Origin: Adiantum capillus-veneris
Lineage: Eukaryota; Streptophyta; Polypodiopsida; Polypodiales; Pteridaceae
NCBI GenBank assembly: GCA_014529385.2
Contig: CM043969.1
Coordinates: 9,587,001-9,651,000, forward strand
DNA: 64,000 bases
Direction: 5' to 3'
A model generated the notes under the pieces. It ran no database searches. It was given only the letters and a program-made list of their open reading frames with translations, and had not been told where the DNA came from. The translations under genes and the position numbers were made by a program. Shown here piece after piece: positions 58,821 to 64,000 of this stretch (the first letter of the stretch is position 1; the number at the start of each line of letters is the position of its first letter).

Positions 58821-59968
58821 TGTCACGTGACATATCCAACCCTATGTGTCCGTGGACAAGCTACAACACGACAAGGGTTCAGTCAGTCCAATCAGTCTAG
58901 ATTTAGAAGTGATCTAGCACTTTTGTGAGTCTGTTCGCAGACCGTGCACGCCTAGTCACTTAGTGTAGATGCATATCCTCTGGTTGCACAAAGCATGATC
59001 ATAAGCATTCCCATCAGAATCCATCAAGATCCTTCAGGGGAATTTTCCAGTGCATTTAGCCTATTTTACCTATTTTTGACATTTTTCACTTATTAATTTA
59101 AGTGACTTTCCAACAAAAGTAGGTAGGGCAATTTGGGTAAGAAAATATATAAGCAAACCAAAGTTAGCACTAAATGGCAGAAGAGGCAACAGGAGCCAAG
59201 TTCAGCAGGCAACTTCTTAGCAAGACCAAGCCTTGGTGGATTTCCTCCAAGCAACAGATTTCCCCCATCCTAGCGTTTCTTCGTCAGCATTGCTTGGCGT
59301 TTTTGCACCAGCACATCATTGCCATGCCCTCCAGTGTCGCGTTTTTGCATCAACAAGGATCGCCAGCAGAAGACCCCAGCCTACCTAGCGTTTTTTATTA
59401 CCATCAGCCTAGCGTTTTCATGAGGATTCAGCCCCCTAAAGAAGCAACAAGATCAGCCCTCGAAGAGTATCAGATTCAGCCCGGAAAGACCATTAGTTTT
59501 CAGCTTTTAAGAACCTCAGTTTTCAGCCCTAAACCTGCAGATTTTCAGCGCAAAGACCCATCGAAACAGCCCCCAGAATCAGCGTTTTTGGACAGCAGAT
59601 AAAAGATTGCAGATTTCAGCCCTTAGGTCGGTCTCGTCGTCATCGCCGACACAGCCTAGACTTGCATCAGTCTCATGCATACCGTTTGTACCAGATTGTG
59701 CAATCATAAGTAGACCACTCTCGCCGACGAGAGTGGGGCCTTCGGAGGAGGGTTTTACAACGTCTTTGGTGTCGTATCTCTCTTCTCTCTCTATCTCTCA
59801 GTCTCATACACTTGCATGCACAATGTCCATTCACTTTGTTTGTGATCATTGCACTCTATCATTAAGAACGGAAGGCTCTACCTTCCATTAGAACAAAAGG
59901 AACCTTGAGCACAGTTCGGAGCACTCATCTTGAGCAAAGCGCAAACATTCATTCCGCTGCACCTAACA
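58821..59968 (+). repeat. 3' LTR, plus-strand copy
   Basis: TGTCACGTGACATATCC...CCGCTGCACCTAACA, 1148 bp. TATATAAG at 59146-59153. A 142-codon frame starts at 59174 (MAEEATGAKFSRQLLSK) and contains repeats of LAFLHQ; since its ATG is only about 20 bp after the TATA box it may lie outside the transcript. Confidence 0.95.
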
Positions 59969-60207
59969 CTTGAGTTGTTTTGCAGATATGCTGTGATCGC
60001 GGACTATTATTTTCTTTCAAGAAGGGGGGATGTCACAAACGGTTGACGTGTCAAGTCACTGAAGAATGGAGCCAACCTTCAGATCCCGGCGGAGGAGCCT
60101 AAACCTAAGAAGCAGAAGCAGTAGAAGCGGAAGAAGTTCCCACCAACTTATGGGATCCCGTCCGATGGGGCCCAAGTGACATAAAGGCATTAAAATAAAT
60201 CTGGACC

Positions 60208-60210
<3 letters not shown>

Positions 60211-60248
<38 letters not shown>
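60211..60248. repeat. (CA)n microsatellite
   Basis: 38 bp of perfect CA repeat, the only long CA tract in the window. Confidence 0.97.
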
Positions 60249-60249
<1 letters not shown>

Positions 60250-60656
60250 GCTGATTTGCGAGTAGTTTGATGATGTGGCAGCTGTTGTACGGATTTCCAG
60301 ATTATGTGTTGGCCTGCTGACGTGGTAGATTGGACGGATTTCCACGTTTCACGTTGGTTGCTGACGTGGCAGAGCTGTATGCATTCCTGCTTTTGCGCTG
60401 GCAGCTTTTGAGAACCTGCTTTTGAAGACTAGCTGCTTTTGAGTTTGAAAGATTTTCATGTAAGTGTTTTTTATGGCCAAGGGCCTTTAAATATGAGCCA
60501 AGGGCTCATTCTTTGGCATTCTTCCTAGAGAAGGTGAAGAGCGTGAGTACCGGCATTGTACCGAGTTCAAGTAATATAAAGAAACATCGAAAGGGGCGCC
60601 AAGGTTTGGGGCCAATACTCTCTGGGGTGGAATTCCGCTACTCCGTGTCGCGTGTG

Positions 60657-60681
60657 CTCTCTCTCTCTCTCTCTCTCTCTC
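60657..60681. repeat. (CT)n microsatellite
   Basis: About 25 bp of CT repeat inside the chromovirus-like LTR. Confidence 0.95.
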
Positions 60682-60740
60682 AGCTCAATTGTTATTGAAG
60701 TGCTAAAAGTCTGTTCAGTTTGTTCTTTTCTATTGGTACG

Positions 60741-61140
60741 TGGTGCCCGTCTCGTGACATAGAGCCTTAATAGTATTGTCAATATGCTACTATGGTCTCT
60801 GAGGGCTCATATAGAGAATGCTTCAAACTCTGTGAGAGCCTTGAGGACCACCAGACCTCCTAAAGGAGGTTATTGACAAAAACTTTCTTTGGAGCACTGT
60901 AAGTATCAGCTCAAGAGGGCGGTTGTTGAGGGAAAGCTTGTCTCGCACTCTCATGTGTATGATCCCTAAGCAAAAAGGCAACTTGCCAATGATATCATGG
61001 GTAATGTAGACAAATGTATCTTCTTCAGTCTTGTATGTATCCTTAGAAAGGAGTCTTTGTATAATCCTATAAAAAGGCCTCTTTTATGAATAAAATGTGA
61101 ACTTCCTTTTTGGAGGCAACTACAGTAGGTTGAGACGGTT
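60741..61140. other. Unassigned stretch
   Basis: Possibly the leader of the element whose LTR ends at 60740. Contains the short stem CCTCCTAAAGGAGG near 60857. No gene recognised. Confidence 0.35.
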
Positions 61141-61145
61141 AGAGC

Positions 61146-61905
61146 TAGGAGAGGCCCCCAAGCTTCAGGATATGTTTGTTCATGTGGATGATAGCACATG
61201 CAGGATTGCCTATTGGCACTTGGTCAGTCATTGGTCATGATCCGACTTGTCAGAGATGTACTCTAGAGCTAGAGTCATTGTGGCACTATTTCTGGGTTTG
61301 TCCATATGTGCTGCCAGTGTGGATGACAATTTGTTGTTTGTTGATTAGAATGCGAATCCTCGATGGGTTTGTGACGTGGGGGCAGCTGCATGGCTTGCGT
61401 GATTCCCAGGGTCTCACACCTTTTTCAGGGCTTGCCGACAAATCCAATCTTCATGCTTACTCCCTTAGGATATAGACCGGGCACTCTCCAGATGATCCCA
61501 GATGCTGGATACTAGTTGAATTTCTGCCATAGAGACAGTTTTCACCACAATATGCAGCATGATGTGTCACGCTTTGGACCATGTGGAAGGCTCGATGTGC
61601 CCACATTCTTGGCTCACAGTCTTCCCCTACGTCCACCATTTTGACAGAGCCATTTGGACAAAGCTGCTACATACTCTATGCAGTTAGGAGAATTCTTTAG
61701 CCGGCTCCTCCAAGGAAACGGAGCAGTATTGATGCCTCTTTCACACGGTCGAGGTCGTCAGTTCTTTTCCGTCAAGATCGTGCACACATCATGTGGCATT
61801 ATCCACCCCCACAGTGGTTCATTTTACACTCATCGTACAGACCACCTTGATGTTTGTATAGCCTACACATTGTTACCTCGCTTTTGTACTTCCTTTGGGT
61901 GATAA
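61146..61905 (+). mobile_element. LINE C-terminal remnant (zf-RVT)
   Basis: Plus-strand reading MFMWMIAHAGLPIGTW, then DPTCQRCTLELESLWHYFWVCPYVLPVW: the zf-RVT knuckle (C-x2-C, H-x3-F-x2-C) at the end of plant LINE ORF2. Further on TLWTMWKARCAHILG matches VLWIIWKARCAQVLG in the LINE at 14034-15830, so both belong to the same group. No reverse transcriptase is present; it is 5'-truncated and carries several stops. Confidence 0.65.
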
Positions 61906-62294
61906 GCAATTGCGCATCTACAACCCCTTTTCTCGCAAACATAAAATACAGAGCACCAAGACTCCATCGCATACTGATCCTCGCATACAGATCCAGGAGT
62001 TCTAGACTCACGACCACCAGGCAGCCCAGAGAGATCAGCTCAGAAGTTGACTGACCCAACCGCGATAATACGTGCAGTCCCTATCCCTCCCCCTCCTTCC
62101 CAACATATACCATGTATCTTGTATCCTAGCTTCCCATGGATCACCGCCTCCCTCCCTACCATAGGACCACGTTTTTTTACTTTGTATTTTTTTCCTTTCT
62201 TGATAGATGGAGGACACTCTCCCATATATATTTGATTTGTCTCATAGGCCGACTTTCGCCCCTATTAGACGTAAAATGATCTTTCTATCTGAAA
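61906..62294. other. Unassigned stretch
   Basis: Pyrimidine-rich (CCTATCCCTCCCCCTCCTTCCC near 62080-62100, in part). No gene recognised; may include the tail of the LINE. Confidence 0.4.
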
Positions 62295-62670
62295 TGAACA
62301 AGCGGAGAGGATCTCCTTGCTACATGGACCACCTATAGATACGCGTCGGACGAACCACGCGACATAGCCACCATCCGGTAGCACCCCTGTAATGGGGCCA
62401 ACGCACGAGGACGTAGGCGTACACCTGTAAGACCAAGTGTCCCATACCATCTGGCCTCACCTCCTCGAGGTGACCTTGCGCACTCCTAGCCTCACGGGCT
62501 AACCACTGGCACTCTACCAGTGGGGTTCAATAGATACAAATGAGGCCTTGGCCTCCCTTTCATAAAAGTGGCCGGCCACACTGGCCGGGTTCACACTGTC
62601 TTCCCAGACAGCGGACCCCCATCCCGACGGTGTCTTAGACTATCCCTTCTCCTGTAAACGGGACATAACA
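62295..62670 (-). repeat. LTR of the right-end Gypsy element
   Basis: On the minus strand it starts TGTTATGTCCCG and is taken to end near GCTTGTTCA. About 376 bp. It shares the layout and the phrase TGGTATGGGACAC with the LTRs at 52070 and 19620. The 3' end is a guess from length and the CA dinucleotide. Confidence 0.5.
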
Positions 62671-63410
62671 TACTTGCCCCCTTAAAAACCATTGATGTCC
62701 TCATCAATGAAGTGGGGATACTGAGCTTTCAAAGCTGTAACTGATTCCCAAGTAGCAAACCTTTCAGATCGACCCTTCCCTTTAATTAAGTACTCATCAT
62801 AAGCTTTTCGGCACGAATGACCAGTACAATGATCTAGAACAGCCTCTGGTTCTCGAGAAATATACTCAGTTTTCATATCTTGCCATACATTTTCCTTGAT
62901 AGGCACAACAGTGTCGACTTCACCTAATTTTTCTTTAAGGCGGTTGACACGAAACACTGAATGTATTCTAACATCCAAAGGAAGAGCCAATTTATAGGCA
63001 ACTTGGCCAATTTCCTTTGTGATCAAGAAGGGACCACAAAAAAACCTAGCTGAAAGCTTATAATGCTTTTCAGTCCGCATAGTCTTGGAATCCTTGGGTA
63101 TCTTCAGATTTCTTACAGATCTCTTTTGAATAGCATAAGTGGTAACTCAATCACGAGCCGTCCTTAGCCAATTCAAGCATTTTCTGCATATTAAACAAGA
63201 AATCTCGGGCTTGGCGATCTTTGAATTTCTCTAAGCCAATAGCAGTAGGGGATTCAGACTCAAATTCTTACATCAGCATGAATGGACTGTGGAAGGTACC
63301 TTTCCCAATGAGACTGCCTATGAGAGACATAAGCCCTCAACATTGCAAAGGCCAATATTGCAGCAAGCAACGCGTGGAAAGAGAGGAGTTTGCATCGTGC
63401 GTAGCCTTCT
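62295..63410 (-). mobile_element. Ty3/Gypsy retrotransposon, partial (integrase end plus LTR)
   Basis: LTR at about 62295-62670, a purine tract (minus strand GGTTTTTAAGGGGGCAAGTA) just before it, then the integrase C-terminal part at about 62690-63080 (CGPFLITKEIGQVAYKLALP, then HSVFRVNRLKEKLG, a typical integrase GPY-type region) and a scrap of integrase core to about 63410 (SHWERYLPQS). Related to the partial element at 19620. Broken and partial. Confidence 0.7.
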
Positions 63411-64000
63411 AGCAAAACGCTAATCGTCCACGTTGGCAGCGCTCTCTCTCTTTGGAATCCCACGTGGAGTCTCTCTCTTCTCACGATGCAGCAACGCAAC
63501 GGTCTCTCTCTTTTGATGCATTCGATGGTGGGGAACAGAGGATGTAATAATGTCAGACTTTGTAAATAATAAATTTATTTACGAGAAAATAATTATCTAA
63601 TTAGTTGTGTGCACATCAAAATAGAACTAGCAGTTCTAGGGCCTCAGGTGCGCCCAAATTTGGGCTAGAGCACCTCAGGGAGACCCTAACAGAAAATACC
63701 CTGAAGCCCTAGTGATTGGGAAATCGGGTCTTCAATAAAGGGATAAATAGGAGCCTCAGATTTTAGGCTCAGAAAATTACGCGCGTCACTGCAAGCACAG
63801 GAATTAAGGCCTGAATTATTTTTACGGCCTTAGGATAAGTCAATTAAAATATTTTAAATGGTTTGTGCTGGACCAAATGGCTGGACAAGTGCGAACAGGT
63901 AATGCCAGAGCAGTGTCGTTACGGCATTGTGCTTGGGGAGCAGCTAACATTTCACTAGTAGCATCTATGTATACAATTGTGAGTTGACTTGCACATTTTA
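63411..64000. other. Unassigned right end
   Basis: No gene seen. The sequence TAATAAATTTATTTACG near 63565 is a short palindrome, and GCCCAAATTTGGGC at 63653-63666 is a perfect 14-bp palindrome. The rest of the stretch is non-coding. Confidence 0.4.

Larger units (their letters stand above)
55654..59968 (+). mobile_element. Non-autonomous LTR family, complete structure on the plus strand
   Basis: LTRs 55654-56814 and 58821-59968 with the 5-bp duplication CTTGA (55649-55653 and 59969-59973). Primer-binding site TTGGTATCAGAGC at 56815-56827; polypurine tract GAAAAGGAGGGGA ending 58820. The interior is 2.0 kb. Parts: Pro-rich and basic start with GMDTSLGSDEHERGEEEF (about 57290-57360), charged coiled coil (about 57420-57640), His-Asp repeat (about 57700-57840), conserved middle domain (about 58060-58530), chromodomain-like tail (about 58560-58808). 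This is the clearest reference copy of the family. Structurally complete; the coding part has about three breaks. Confidence 0.95.
60031..60740 (+). repeat. LTR of a chromovirus-like element
   Basis: Preceded by a purine tract (AGAAGGGGGGA) and starting TGTCACAAACGG. It shares the block AAAGAAACATCGAAAGGGGC with AAAGAAATACCGAAAGGGGC in the 37021 chromovirus LTR. Right end is placed before TGGTGCCCGTCTCGTG at 60741, which looks like a primer-binding site. Having a purine tract on one side and a primer site on the other suggests a shared or rearranged LTR. Right boundary is uncertain. Confidence 0.55.

Noticed and set aside
62480-62535. tRNA-like sequence (short stems plus GGTTCAA)
   Set aside because: No acceptor stem or full cloverleaf can be drawn; it lies inside a Gypsy LTR.

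Overview
The window is nuclear DNA of a land plant with a large, transposon-rich genome. This rests on one recognisable host gene (a POLAR-like coiled-coil gene), LTR retrotransposons primed by initiator-Met tRNA, a plant-type Ty1/Copia element, a chromovirus, and LINEs with the plant-type zinc-knuckle tail. Long introns and many (GA)n tracts would suit a fern or another non-flowering plant, but the sequence alone does not settle the species. No bacterial genes, rRNA, tRNA or CRISPR array is visible.

Layout. 1-230 is a duplicated 88-bp unit around a perfect hairpin. 1513-1929 and 16785-17114 are two phase-compatible exons of the POLAR-like gene. The roughly 14.9-kb gap between them reads as one intron packed with mobile DNA: an LTR-internal-LTR-internal-LTR array (3018-9983), a second partial copy of the same family (9984-12449), a near-perfect 1.3-kb palindrome carrying two facing BED zinc-finger fragments (12452-13764), and one LINE interrupted by another LINE on the opposite strand (13767-16706). 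Downstream come local tandem duplications (17417-18003, 18644-18905), a partial Ty3/Gypsy element on the minus strand (19620-22680) and a Ty1/Copia element with a 5-bp target duplication (23762-29341).

29449-49810 is a nested set. A partial copy of the non-autonomous LTR family (29449-32024) is followed by older unassigned sequence that received two more copies (32800-45179, target duplication ACCGC; 45326-49810, target duplication ACCAA). The first of these was itself split by an 8.0-kb chromovirus (37021-45023, target duplication ATATG). 51312-54060 holds two related Gypsy gag fragments pointing towards each other. 54600-55440 is AT-rich and empty. 55654-59968 is a plus-strand copy of the non-autonomous family with target duplication CTTGA. 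The right end carries a chromovirus-like LTR, a LINE tail and a partial minus-strand Gypsy element.

The most distinctive content is the non-autonomous LTR family: eleven complete or partial LTRs in six separate loci. Its roughly 2-kb interior has no protease, reverse transcriptase or integrase core. It encodes a protein I cannot assign, with a His-Asp repeat, a conserved middle domain and a chromodomain-like tail. The second is the BED palindrome inside a host intron, which would fold into a long hairpin if the gene is transcribed through it.
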